DNA from: CAWUJK01 sp964586815 | GTDB lineage: Bacteria; Patescibacteriota; Gracilibacteria; BD1-5; UBA6164 | Length of the DNA stretch: 19,189 nt | Assembly: GCA_964586815.1 (NCBI GenBank) | Contig: CAZPIB010000011.1 | Coordinates: 1-19,189, forward strand | Reading direction: 5' to 3' | Shown here: piece by piece, positions 7,987 to 16,376 of the stretch | Layout of the letters: every line of letters starts with the position of its first letter | Position numbering within the stretch: the first letter of the stretch is position 1 | The notes under the pieces: generated by a model | Told to the model about the DNA's origin: nothing | The model's database searches: none | What the model saw: the letters and a program-made list of their open reading frames with translations, nothing else | Program-made: the position numbers and the translations under genes

Positions 7987-9201
7987 ATGACTACTTTTAA
8001 GAAAAAAAAAATAGCTTCTGAAATATTGGCAATTATAGATCTTTGAAGTTATAAAATTAGAGTTGCAATATGTGAATTTACCTCTGATAATATAAAACTT
8101 TTAGGTTTTTCTGAAAAAAGACAATCTAGTGATGATATAGTAAATAATGAAATAAAAAATCTTGAATGAGTTTGTGAAAATATAGCTCTTGCTATAAAAA
8201 AAGCAGAAAAGCAAGCTGATATAAAAACTTCAAAAATAGCTATAAATCCAGTTTTTGCTAATACTTTTTTTTATTCAAAAAGTACAAGTCAAATAAGAAA
8301 TGATAGATTTAAACTTATAGATGAATCAGAGTTAAAAAATATAATAACAAAAATGGAAAAAATAAACTATTTTTCTGCTACAAAAAAAATATTTAAAGAT
8401 TATTTGTATCCAACTTCCGATTTAGAAATAATTGTTTCAAATATTTCAGAAATAAAAATAGATTGAGATGTTATAAAAAATCCTCTGCAAAATACTTGAG
8501 AAATAATTAACTTTAATCTACTTAATATTTTTCTTTCAAAAAATAACATAGAATTACTTAATTATATTTCAAAATATCTTAAAAAAGATTTAATTAAAAT
8601 TCTTCCAGAAGAATTTTGTCTTTCAAAAATTTGGGAAAAGAAAAAAGAAGTAGTAATAATTGATATTTGAAACTCAAGCTCTTATATTACTGTAAAAGAT
8701 TTATCTTGAAATATTTTTTGAAGCTTAAAAATAGATGTTTGAATACAATCTTTAATAAAAAAAATCAAAAAAAACTCCCATTTTTCAAGAGCTGAAATTA
8801 TTAATAAAATAAATAGAGATGATTTTTTTATAAAAGAAAAAAAAGAATTTTTGAAAATTTATGTTTTTTTAATAGCACAAAATCTAAAAGAAATTATGTG
8901 AGATAATATTACCCCTAATAATTTTTTCATCATCTGAGGAGGTTGAAATAATACATTTTTAAAAAAATACATAGAAAAATATGATTTTTCTATGTATATA
9001 AAAATAAAGCCTAAGTTAAAATTTATAGTTCCAAATATGTCAAAAATTTGAAAAATAGAAAATGTAGAAGAAATTCTTAGTAAGTCTAATTTAAATATTA
9101 TAGCTATGATATTAACTTATAGGGATATATTAAAACATTCAGAAGACAAAGTTGAAATTTTTTTAAAGGAATCTATAAAAGAAATTATTCAAAGTAATTA
9201 A
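7987..9201 (+). CDS. ftsA: FtsA-like actin-fold cell division protein
   Basis: Actin/Hsp70-fold ATPase of the FtsA (possibly PilM) type; FtsA anchors FtsZ to the membrane and recruits the divisome. 404 residues. The first phosphate loop is AIIDLGSYKIRVAICEF (15-31), followed by LLGFSEKRQSS and an NNEIKNLEGVCENIALAI segment typical of FtsA. The SHS2-like insert follows (about 80-190). The second phosphate motif is VVIIDIGNSSSYITVKDL, and the adenosine motif is FFIIGGGGNNTFLKKYI. The C-terminal end (VEIFLKESIKEIIQSN) could be the membrane-binding amphipathic helix. The gene is 6 bases after the TPR gene and ends in a hairpin shared with the convergent ABC gene. No ftsZ follows, so FtsA rather than another actin-like protein is likely but not certain. 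Confidence 0.8.
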
Positions 9202-9231
9202 AAAAACTGATTAAAATCAGTTTTTTTAATT
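9196..9231. terminator. Bidirectional terminator shared by ftsA and the ABC ATPase gene
   Basis: Perfect 17-bp inverted repeat (9196-9212 with 9215-9231) with a 2-base spacer. It includes the stop codons of both convergent genes (9199-9201 on plus, 9226-9228 on minus) and has seven-base A and T runs that give a U tract in either direction. Confidence 0.85.
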
Positions 9232-9942
9232 ATCAAATTCTGTTACCTTTTCTATAAAAAAATCTTCTAAAGTTTGTTTTTTTAAAATTTTTTGAACATT
9301 TTTTCATTCAACTATTAAATTTCATTTATGAATAATTGATACCCTATCACAAATTGATTCTACATCTGATAAAATATGTGTATTAAAAAATACAGTTGTT
9401 CATCATTTTTTTAAACCATAAATTAAATCTTTTACCATTTTTCTTCAAATTGGATCAAGTCCACTCATGGGCTCATCAAGAAAAACTAATTTTGGATTAT
9501 TAATTATAGCTTGAGCAATACTAATTCTTTGAAGCATTCATTTTGAAAATTCTTTTAAATATTTATCTTCAGCATCTTTTAAACCAACCTTTTTAAGTAC
9601 ACTATCAATTCTTTTTTCTAATTTTTTTCATTTAAGTCAAAAAAATTTTCAATTAAATTCAAGAAATTCTCTAGTTTTTAAATACTTATATAAATAAGTA
9701 TTTTCTGGCATAAATCAGATATTTTTTTTATCTTCCAAAGTTAAACCCTCTGTTCAAAAAACTTCAATTTTTCAAGAGTTGTAAGAAATAAATTCCATTA
9801 TAGCCTTCATAGTTGTAGTTTTTCCAGCTCAATTTGGTCATAAAAAACCATAAATTTCTCATTCTAAAACCTCAAAACTAACATTATTTAATATTTTTCT
9901 TTTTTTTATTATTTTACTAAGATTTTTTACTTTTAGAACCAT
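9226..9942 (-). CDS. ABC transporter ATP-binding protein
   Basis: ATPase subunit of an ABC transporter of the export/ABC-2 type (DrrA/CcmA/NatA-like), 238 residues. It shows Walker A GPNGAGKTT (35-43), a Q-loop region around FMPENTYLY, an ABC signature in degenerate form (FSKGMLQRISIAQ in place of LSGGQ), Walker B LVFLDEPMSGLDP, and the H-loop (NTHILSDVE). The final segment (HKGNLIVEGKNVQKILKKQTLEDFFIE) is also family-typical. Two of the Walker A glycines are TGA, the best single proof of the genetic code used here. No permease gene is adjacent, so the partner must be elsewhere and the substrate is unknown. It is divergent from the glycosyltransferase gene, with a symmetrical promoter region between them. 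Confidence 0.95.
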
Positions 9943-9970
9943 TTTATTATTATTTTTAGAATATAATATT

Positions 9971-10017
9971 TTGTAATTATTATTATAATAAGTATAATAA
10001 TAATATTATAATTACAA
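9971..10017. promoter_or_regulatory. Symmetrical divergent promoter region
   Basis: An inverted repeat with 10-base arms TTGTAATTAT/ATAATTACAA (9971-9980 and 10008-10017). Each arm contains a TTGTAA -35-like box. On plus, TTGTAA and TATAAT (9993-9998) are 16 bases apart; on minus, TTGTAA and TATACT are 15 apart. This could serve the glycosyltransferase and ABC genes together and may bind a dimeric regulator. Confidence 0.45.
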
Positions 10018-10031
10018 GTTAAAATAAATAA

Positions 10032-11117
10032 ATGAATTCTATAAAAACAATTTGATTAGATTTAAGATTTTTAAATAAAAATGATTATTATTCACAATTT
10101 ATTTATGAATTAATATGAGATTTTATAAAAGTAACTCCTGAAAATTTTTATAATATATATCTTGATTTAAGTTTTTCTAATCTTAATTTTTGAGAAAATA
10201 CAAAAAATATTTTTCCATTAGCAAAATATAGAAGTATTAGTGAGCAAATTTATTTAACAAAATTAATAAATAAAGATAAAAATGATATAGTATTGTTTTT
10301 TAAAAGCAATAAACCATTGATTTATAAATGAAAATATATTGTTTTTATTCCTGAATTATCTTGATTTCACTTCCCTTGAAAAGAAAATATATTTAAAAAA
10401 TTTTGAAATAATTTTTTATTTAAAAATACTTGTAAGAATGCATATAAAATTGTATCTTTTAATAAAAAAACTAAAAGTGATATAAATGATCAGTTAAATA
10501 TCCCTGAAAGTAAAATAAGTATTTTAAATCCATTTTTCAGTAAAATAGATTTTAGTTTTAAAGAAGAAATAAAAAATTTAACTATAAATTTGGAAACAAA
10601 ATATAATATAAAATGAGATTATTTTTTATATAGTTCATGAATTTGAACAGAAAAAAATTTAAGTAGACTCTTAAAGGTATTTGAAAAAATAAAAAAAAAT
10701 AATATTTTACTAAACTTAATTATTTTAGATGAAAAAACTATAAAAGATGTAGATTTTAGAAAACAAGTAATAAATACAAATATGGTTGATAAAATATTTT
10801 TTATTTGAAATATTTGAGAATATGAAAAAGACTATTTTTATAAAAATAGTCTAGCTATAATTTTTCCTCACTTATATAATGTATTTCCTTTTTCTCTTAC
10901 AAAAGCACTAAATTATAATACTAGTATAGTATCTTCTAATTTAGATAATATGAAAATTATTTTTTGAGATAAAATAGACTATTTTAATCCAAATAATATA
11001 GAAGATATGTATAATACATTAATAAAAATAAAAAAGAAAACTAATGATTTTTCAGTAATTTTTAAAAAAAATAATATACAAAAATCACTAAAAGATTTAG
11101 AAATTATTTTAAAATAA
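10032..11117 (+). CDS. GT4-like glycosyltransferase (GT-B fold) with degenerate catalytic motif
   Basis: The 361-residue protein has the GT-B two-domain layout seen in family GT4. The N-terminal domain begins IKTIGLDLRFL with a YSQFIYELI helix. The C-terminal domain contains GDYFLYSSGIGTEKNLSRLL, KIFFIGNIGEYEKDYFYKNS and AIIFPHLYNVFPFSLTKALN, followed by NTSIVSSN and NPNNIEDMYNTLIKI. The family's E-x7-E motif, which binds the nucleotide-sugar donor, is not conserved: the acidic positions read N and K in YNVFPFSLTKAL. A typical GT4 enzyme would transfer a sugar to a lipid or polysaccharide acceptor at the membrane face. With that motif altered it may be weak, use another donor, or be inactive. 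HrcA follows 42 bases downstream on the same strand, so cotranscription is possible. Confidence 0.8.
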
Positions 11118-11159
11118 TTTCTTTATTTACTTCTATAAAAAAGTAATAAAAATTAATAA

Positions 11160-11855
11160 ATGAAACTAACTAATAGAAATATACTGATTTTAAAAATAAT
11201 AATAGAAGAATATCTAGAAAACTGAGAACTTTTAGGATCAAAACTATTATTATCTAAATATGATCTGTGAGTTAGTCCTGCAACTGTTAGATGAGATATG
11301 GCAAAATTAGAAAAAATGAATTTAGTTTTTCAGCCATATAATTCAGCAGGTAGATTACCAACTTCATCTTGAATAAGAGCATATATTAATTATATAATGG
11401 AAGAAACTTCTTCTTATTTTTTAGAATGTGATAATCTAGATTTATCTGATAATATTAAAAATATTTCAGACTATATTTATAGTAAAACAAATACACTTAG
11501 TAAAAATACAAAAGAAATAAGTTTTTTTTCTATTCCAAAAAAAAATATTCTCTGATATTCTTGAATAACTCCTTTTTTAGAAAAAAATAAAAGTAATAAT
11601 TTTTTCAATGAATCAATAAAAGTTATAGAAATAATTGAAGATAAAATTAGATTTATGCAATTTTTAGATAAATTAATTCTAAAAAATTGAATAAATTTAT
11701 TTATTTGAGAAGAAAATAGTATAAATTATTTAAAAAAATTTACAATAATTGTAAAACCAATTATTATAAATAATGAAAAATGATATATTTGAATAATTTG
11801 AAATTTGAATCAAAATTATAATTACAATATATCAGCATTAAAATGAATCATATAA
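11160..11855 (+). CDS. hrcA: Heat-inducible transcription repressor HrcA, short form
   Basis: HrcA represses chaperone genes by binding CIRCE operators. The winged-helix N-terminal domain is well preserved: LTNRNILILKIIIEEYLENG, GSKLL, DLGVSPATVRGDMAKLEKM and QPYNSAGRLPTSSGIRAYINYI. Under code 25 the conserved GSxxxxxxYxLGxSPATVR stretch is restored. The effector half is unusually short: 231 residues in total against about 340 usually. A C-terminal GAF-like segment (KVIEIIEDKIRFMQFLDKLI, INLFIGEENSINYLKKFTIIV, GYIGIIGNLNQNYNY) remains, ending soon after. No dnaK, grpE, groEL or CIRCE site (TTAGCACTC-N9-GAGTGCTAA) is visible. The short C-terminus is either a lineage form or a truncation. Confidence 0.92.
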
Positions 11856-11865
11856 AAAATTTATA
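11851..11865. terminator. Small palindrome at the convergent hrcA/trxA ends
   Basis: TATAAA/TTTATA arms around AAA that span both stop codons (11853-11855 plus, 11861-11863 minus). It is only six A/T base pairs, so it is a weak terminator at best. Confidence 0.35.
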
Positions 11866-12172
11866 AAAATTTATTTAAAGTAGTTTCTAAAGCATCAACC
11901 TGTTGAACTCCTACTAATTGCTCTACTACTTCCCCATCTTTCATTATTAAAATAGTTGGTATAGACATAACTCTAAATTGAGCAGATAAACTAGGATTTT
12001 CATCAACATTAACTTTTGAAATCTTAGCTTTACCTTCCATTTTTTTAGATAATTCATCTAAAATTGGCAACATTACTTGACAAGGTCCACACCATTCAGC
12101 CCAAAAATCAACTAAAGTAACTCCACTTTCAATTTCCTTTTTAAAATTTTCTTCATTTAATATAACTGTCAT
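11861..12172 (-). CDS. trxA: Thioredoxin
   Basis: Disulfide reductase for cytoplasmic proteins, 103 residues. The active site WCGPC sits in VDFWAEWCGPCQVMLPILDE. The family features KVNVDENPSLSAQFRVMSIPTILIMKDGE, with the cis-proline (IPT), follow, and the usual helix (VDALETTLNKFL) ends it. The length is that of a single classical Trx domain with no signal peptide. It is one of the few genes here that needs no TGA codons. It converges with hrcA, with stops 5 bases apart, and diverges from the prepilin peptidase gene. With the Rd-SOR and the flavodoxin-fold oxidoreductase it makes up a redox group in this window, though the three are not one operon. Confidence 0.97.
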   Translation of the reverse strand: MTVILNEENFKKEIESGVTLVDFWAEWCGPCQVMLPILDELSKKMEGKAKISKVNVDENPSLSAQFRVMSIPTILIMKDGEVVEQLVGVQQVDALETTLNKFL

Positions 12173-12194
12173 ACTATTTTTTAATTAATTTTAA

Positions 12195-12242
12195 AATATT
12201 AATTATAAAATTAATAAATTTATTAATTTTATAATTAATATT
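12195..12242. repeat. 48-bp perfect palindrome in the trxA-pilD divergent region
   Basis: Two 24-base arms meet without spacer between 12218 and 12219 and pair without mismatch. All bases are A or T. Its right end overlaps the likely trxA -10 box (12240-12245), so it would lie at the transcription start and in the 5' untranslated leader of trxA. It may be an operator or cruciform, or form a leader hairpin. Confidence 0.9.
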
Positions 12243-12266
12243 ATACTTATTTTGAAAAAATGTAAA
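12240..12266 (-). promoter_or_regulatory. Possible trxA promoter
   Basis: TTTACA (12261-12266) and TATAAT (12240-12245) on minus with a 15-base spacer. The -10 box abuts the 48-bp palindrome. The A+T background keeps confidence low. Confidence 0.35.
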
Positions 12267-12284
12267 ATAAAAATAATATATTTT

Positions 12285-12312
12285 TTGATATTTATTTAAT
12301 TAATTATATAAT
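12285..12312 (+). promoter_or_regulatory. Promoter of the prepilin peptidase gene
   Basis: TTGATA (12285-12290) and TATAAT (12307-12312) with a 16-base spacer; the -10 box ends 27 bases before the ATG. Confidence 0.5.
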
Positions 12313-12339
12313 TTTTACTATTATATTTTAATTAAATTT

Positions 12340-13359
12340 ATGGAAATCTTTTTTTATTTAATATTATTTGTTTTTTGAAGTTTATTTTGAAGTTTTGCAT
12401 CTGTTGTAATATATAGGCTAAAATCCTGAGAAAAAGGAATTTTAACTGGTAGAAGTCACTGCTTAAAATGCAAGCATACATTATGATTTTTTGAGCTAAT
12501 ACCAATAGTTTCTTGGATTAAAAACTTATGAAAATGCAAATATTGTTCTGATAAAATATCATCAATCTACCCATTCCTAGAAGTTTCAACCTGAATACTA
12601 TTTGTATTAATATGATATTTTTTAATAGATTTTAATTTACTTTTATCTTTAAATTTTAATGAAATTATAACATTATTTTTTTGGCTTACAATATGATTTA
12701 TAACTATTATTTATACTTTTTATGATATTCTATTTCTTGAAATTCATGACTGAATAATGCTATTTTGAATAATATTTTCTATAATATTTTTAATACTTCA
12801 AGGTTTTTGAGCAATAGATATTTTTTCTTACCTATGAAATATAAATACTGATCTTTTGCAAAATTTTATTTGATTAGTGATTCTACTTATATCAATTTTA
12901 TTTTATTATATAATAATGTTTAAAGAACTTAGTCTAAAATATGATTTTTTAATATTATTTATAATTTGATTATTAAATTTTATTTTTATAAAAAGTTTTT
13001 GAATTTGAATAGAAAGTAGTTTATTTATAAATATTTGAATTTGAATACTTATAATATTTAGTTTTTTATTTATACAAATAGCAGTTTCTGCTTGAGCCTG
13101 GATGTGAGGATGAGATCTTAGAATAGCAATATTAATGGGGTTATTATTATGATACAGCTTCAGTATTGAAGCATTATTTTTAACTTATATTATTTGAAGT
13201 ATTCTGTGAATATTATTTATAATATTTTCTAAATTTAAAAATTGATTCAAAACAACTTTTAATTCACAAATCCCTTTTTGACCTTTTCTTGCTCTATGAT
13301 TTTTTAGTATAATATTCTGGCAACAAAATCTTATTGAGATACTAAGTATTTATCTGTAA
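12340..13359 (+). CDS. pilD: Type IV prepilin peptidase / N-methyltransferase
   Basis: Membrane aspartic peptidase that cleaves the leader of type IV pilins or pseudopilins, usually also N-methylating the new first residue. The start MEIFFYLILFVFGSLFGSFA matches the family entry. The cytoplasmic zinc loop GRSHCLKCKHTLGFFELIPI, with CKYC, has two CxxC pairs. Catalytic Asp candidates are D in YDILFLEIHD and D in GGGDLRIAILMG. Several hydrophobic membrane segments lie between, and IPFGPFLALG near the C-terminus is also conserved. At 339 residues it is longer than many homologues, with extra hydrophobic segments in the middle. Dozens of TGA glycines make it unreadable under the standard code. A pilus, important for attachment in host-dependent CPR bacteria, is implied; no pilin gene is present here. 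Confidence 0.93.
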
Positions 13360-13390
13360 ATATAAATTTTATCTTGTAAACATAAAATAA

Positions 13391-13419
13391 TTTACTATTT
13401 TGAAGAAAATAGATATAAT
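13391..13419 (+). promoter_or_regulatory. Promoter of the conserved CPR protein gene
   Basis: TTTACT (13391-13396) and perfect TATAAT (13414-13419) with a 17-base spacer, 32 bases before the ATG at 13452. Confidence 0.5.
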
Positions 13420-13451
13420 TATATTAATTTTAAAAAATAAAAATAAAAAAT

Positions 13452-13991
13452 ATGGAAAATAAAAAAGCACTCTTAGCTATAAAAGACTTTATAATAACTT
13501 CAGAAAAATCTCTAAAGTCAGCAAAAAAACTCTTAAATGATTTAGCAAAAGAAAATAATGTAGATTTAAATTCTACTATTTCACTAAATACACAATGACT
13601 TCATTCATATAATAATGAAAATTCAAAAATTGTGGAATGAGTTTTTACTTGAGAGGAAATGCTAGGAAGTGATGGAAATAAATATCCAATTCCAGTAAAT
13701 TATGCCTCAAAATCAAAAATGGTACAGTGAGATAAACTAAAGCTAACAATAGACTCTCTTTGAAAAATGACCTATAAACAAATTGCACCAATAGAAAGAG
13801 AAATTAAATCAGGATTAGTTACTGAGGATAAAGGAAAATTTCAAATAGTATGTGAATGAAATGTTTATAATTTACTTACAGCAGCTATAACTCATGGAGG
13901 AATAAAAATATGAGATACTATTTCAGTTATACTTCCTAAAGGAAAACAAGCATCATTTGCTGCAATTGATTCAATAATTCCAAATATATAA
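13452..13991 (+). CDS. Conserved hypothetical protein of CPR bacteria
   Basis: The 179-residue protein has a charged helical N-terminal segment (about 1-40) and then a beta-rich domain. This opens with VEGVFTGEEMLGSDGNKYPI, continues PVNYASKSKMVQGDKLKLTI, TYKQIAPIERE, FQIVCEGNVYNLLTAAITHG, and ends GDTISVILPKGKQASFAAID. From memory this pattern (YPVPANYASKSKLVEGD..., KQI.P..R, ...WAAV..VIP) is a family shared by many Patescibacteria genomes and usually annotated as hypothetical, so I can name no function. There is no signal peptide or membrane helix. Between the convergent stops of this gene and recQ is a 26-bp palindrome. Confidence 0.8.
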
Positions 13992-14009
13992 AAAATATTT
14001 TTTATATAT
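13984..14009. terminator. Bidirectional terminator palindrome between the hypothetical gene and recQ
   Basis: Perfect 26-bp palindrome (13-base arms, centre between 13996 and 13997) with six-base A and T runs. It contains both stop codons (13989-13991 plus, 14002-14004 minus); both genes end ATA TAA. Confidence 0.75.
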
Positions 14010-16281
14010 CTCATTTTCATAACATAGAAATACATATTTTTATATCAAAATATGATATTTTTTTTTCTCCTGATTTTTCTAATTCATCTTTTATTGGTCT
14101 AAGAGTTTCAGAATTTCATCCAAATTTATCATTAATTATTTCTTTGATTTTTTTAATATTACTTAATTTAATTAATTTCATAATATCCATCAAAGATAAT
14201 TGTCCATCTTCATAAAGCTTAATAATATGACTTTCAATTGTCATAGCTCATAAGCCTCTAAGTTTTGGAATCTCTTTTAAAGTTTTTCAAGATTTTAATA
14301 ATTGTAAAGTTTCTTTGTAAGTTTCTCATCTAGGTTTTGATTCTAATTTTTTTAATCAAGAACTTTTAGTTTTTTTATGAATATTTAATCATACTTTTCA
14401 AACTACATACGTATTTAATTCTTCTAAAGCTTCTTTTAATGCTTTATTCCTTATAATAACTGCACTTCAAAGTTCACTTATTCAAAGTATAGGATATTGC
14501 CCCTGTGTTTTATATAAATACCCTTCAAATCTAAGTGCATCTATCATAGATCAAATAGTATCTACTGAATAATCTGATAAAGATCCATAATACTGAAATT
14601 CATTAAGTCTATTTTGTAATACTTTTTTTTCTTCACTTCCCTCTAAGGTTTTTCTAATTAATACTTGACCAAATTTTTCATCATATTTTTTAACTGTTTC
14701 CAAAATAAGAGCAAAAGCAGAAACAGGTATTATTTCTTTCATATCAGTATTTGCAAATTTCTTTTTATCAAGACAAAAGTCACAAGTTCCACAATTATCT
14801 CATATTTTTTCTAAATCTTGTTTATCTCAAAAATAATTTAAAATAAATTTTTTTCTACAACTTGGATAAAATAAAAGTCTTTTTATTTGTTCAAGCTTAA
14901 AATAAGCTTCATCTTTAAGATCTTTCTGTCTTTTCCAGTCAATTAATAGATGTGAATGGTTTCTTTTTTCTTGAATCAAAGTTACTCCTTTACCTCTAAA
15001 TCATTTAATTTTTTCAGAATCATTCATACCCCTTAAAACTACATGATACTTTTCAAGTATTTTTAATATATTTCACACTTTCATATCACTTGAAATACCA
15101 GAATGAGTAGCTAATTGATACTGAGTCATAGGAATAGATTTTCATTTTCATTCTCAAATTTTTAAATTTTTATACAAAAAATCATATAAATCTGTCACTT
15201 CTTTTTTTTCTGGATAAGTATTATCTATAAAAAATTCTTGAATTTTTGTATCTCAATATGAAGCTAAAGCAACTGCAAAACTATTTTTTTCATCTCTTCA
15301 TGCTCTACCAATTTCTTGATAATAATTTTCTATACTTCAAGGAAGGTTAAAATGAATAATAAATCTAATATCTTTTTTATCAATTCACATTCAAAAAGCA
15401 TTTGTAGCAACAATTACTTTATAATAATCTTCCATAAATTTATCTTGCATTTGTTCTCTAATTTCTGGAGTCATTGCTCCAGTGTATTTTCAAACTTTTA
15501 CTTTATATTCTAAAAGCATTTCATAAACTTCATCTACTGCTTTTCTACTAGAACAATAAATAATTCAACTTCAAGGAGTTTTATCTAAAATACTCAAAAC
15601 TTTTTCTAATTTTTTTTGTTTTTCTGAAATCTCCCTAACAATTATAACTATATTTTTTCTATCAAATCATTTTATAAAACTATTTGCTCAGTCTACTCAA
15701 AGTCTTTCAGTAATATCTTTTCTTACTTTCTCAGTTGCAGTTGCTGTTAATCAAATTATAGGAAAACTTCAATTCTTTTTTAAATTCTCTAAAAAACCTA
15801 ATATTTTCATATAACTAGGTCTAAAATCATGACCCCACTGACTAATACAATGAGCTTCATCAATTGCAACTAATGCAATTTTTAATTTTTCTATAACTCT
15901 TAAAAATTTTATAGAATTAAGTCTTTCTGGAGCAATATATAAAAATTTAACTGAATTTGAAGAGTTATTTTTTTCTAATTCTTGTAAAATTTGATCTATT
16001 TCAAATTGATCTATTGTAGAATTTATAAGTTTTGCATTTATTCATAAATTAGTTAAGGCATCTATTTGATCTTTCATAAGTGAAATCAGTGGAGAAATAA
16101 CTATTACTAATCCTTCCATAGCTAAACCTGGCAACTGATAAGTCAAAGATTTTCAACCTCAAGTAGGCATAAAAACAAGAGTATCTTTCCCTGAAATAAC
16201 ACTTTCACAAACTTCTTTTTGTCCTTCTCTAAAAGATTCAAGTCAAAAAGTATCTTTCAAAATTTTTTCTAAATTAACCAT
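14002..16281 (-). CDS. recQ: ATP-dependent DNA helicase RecQ
   Basis: 3'-5' DNA helicase of recombination and fork repair, 759 residues, longer than E. coli RecQ (about 610). Walker A is MPTGGGKSLT (38-47). The aromatic-rich loop DEAHCISQWGHDFRPSY is intact. TATAT, IVATNAFGMGIDKKDIRFII, YYQEIGRAGRDE and the zinc motif (CRKKFILNYFGD with CGTCDFC) are all visible. A long C-terminal part follows: winged helix (FGQVLIRKTLEGSEEKK) and an additional helix-turn-helix domain (TYKETLQLLKSGKTLKEIPK, ITIESHI-type). This is the RecQ form with a C-terminal HTH in place of, or besides, HRDC. Many TGA glycines, including one in the PTGGGKS loop, confirm code 25. The AlkC-like gene lies 95 bases upstream on the same strand. 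Confidence 0.97.
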
Positions 16282-16376
16282 ATTTATAATTTTATTTATT
16301 ATATATATACAAATTATATATAATTTTTAATAATTGCAATTTTTAATTAATTTTTTGCAACTTTTATAATTCAAAT
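16282..16376 (-). other. Intergenic region upstream of recQ
   Basis: 95 A/T-rich bases. A possible minus-strand promoter is TTGCAA with TATAAT 15 bases later, but matches are too frequent in such sequence for a firm call. I see no terminator for the AlkC-like gene, so readthrough into recQ is possible. Confidence 0.3.

Noticed and set aside
13465..13480. Half of a CIRCE operator (GCACTC with TTAGC)
   Set aside because: No matching GAGTGCTAA half follows, and it lies inside a coding sequence.
7462..13991. Reading TGA as tryptophan (mycoplasma code 4)
   Set aside because: It would place Trp at invariant glycines of P-loops and TPR turns; TGG is used separately at real Trp sites.
15316..15513. 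Plus-strand open frame of about 65 codons
   Set aside because: It is antisense to conserved RecQ helicase motifs and has low-complexity composition.
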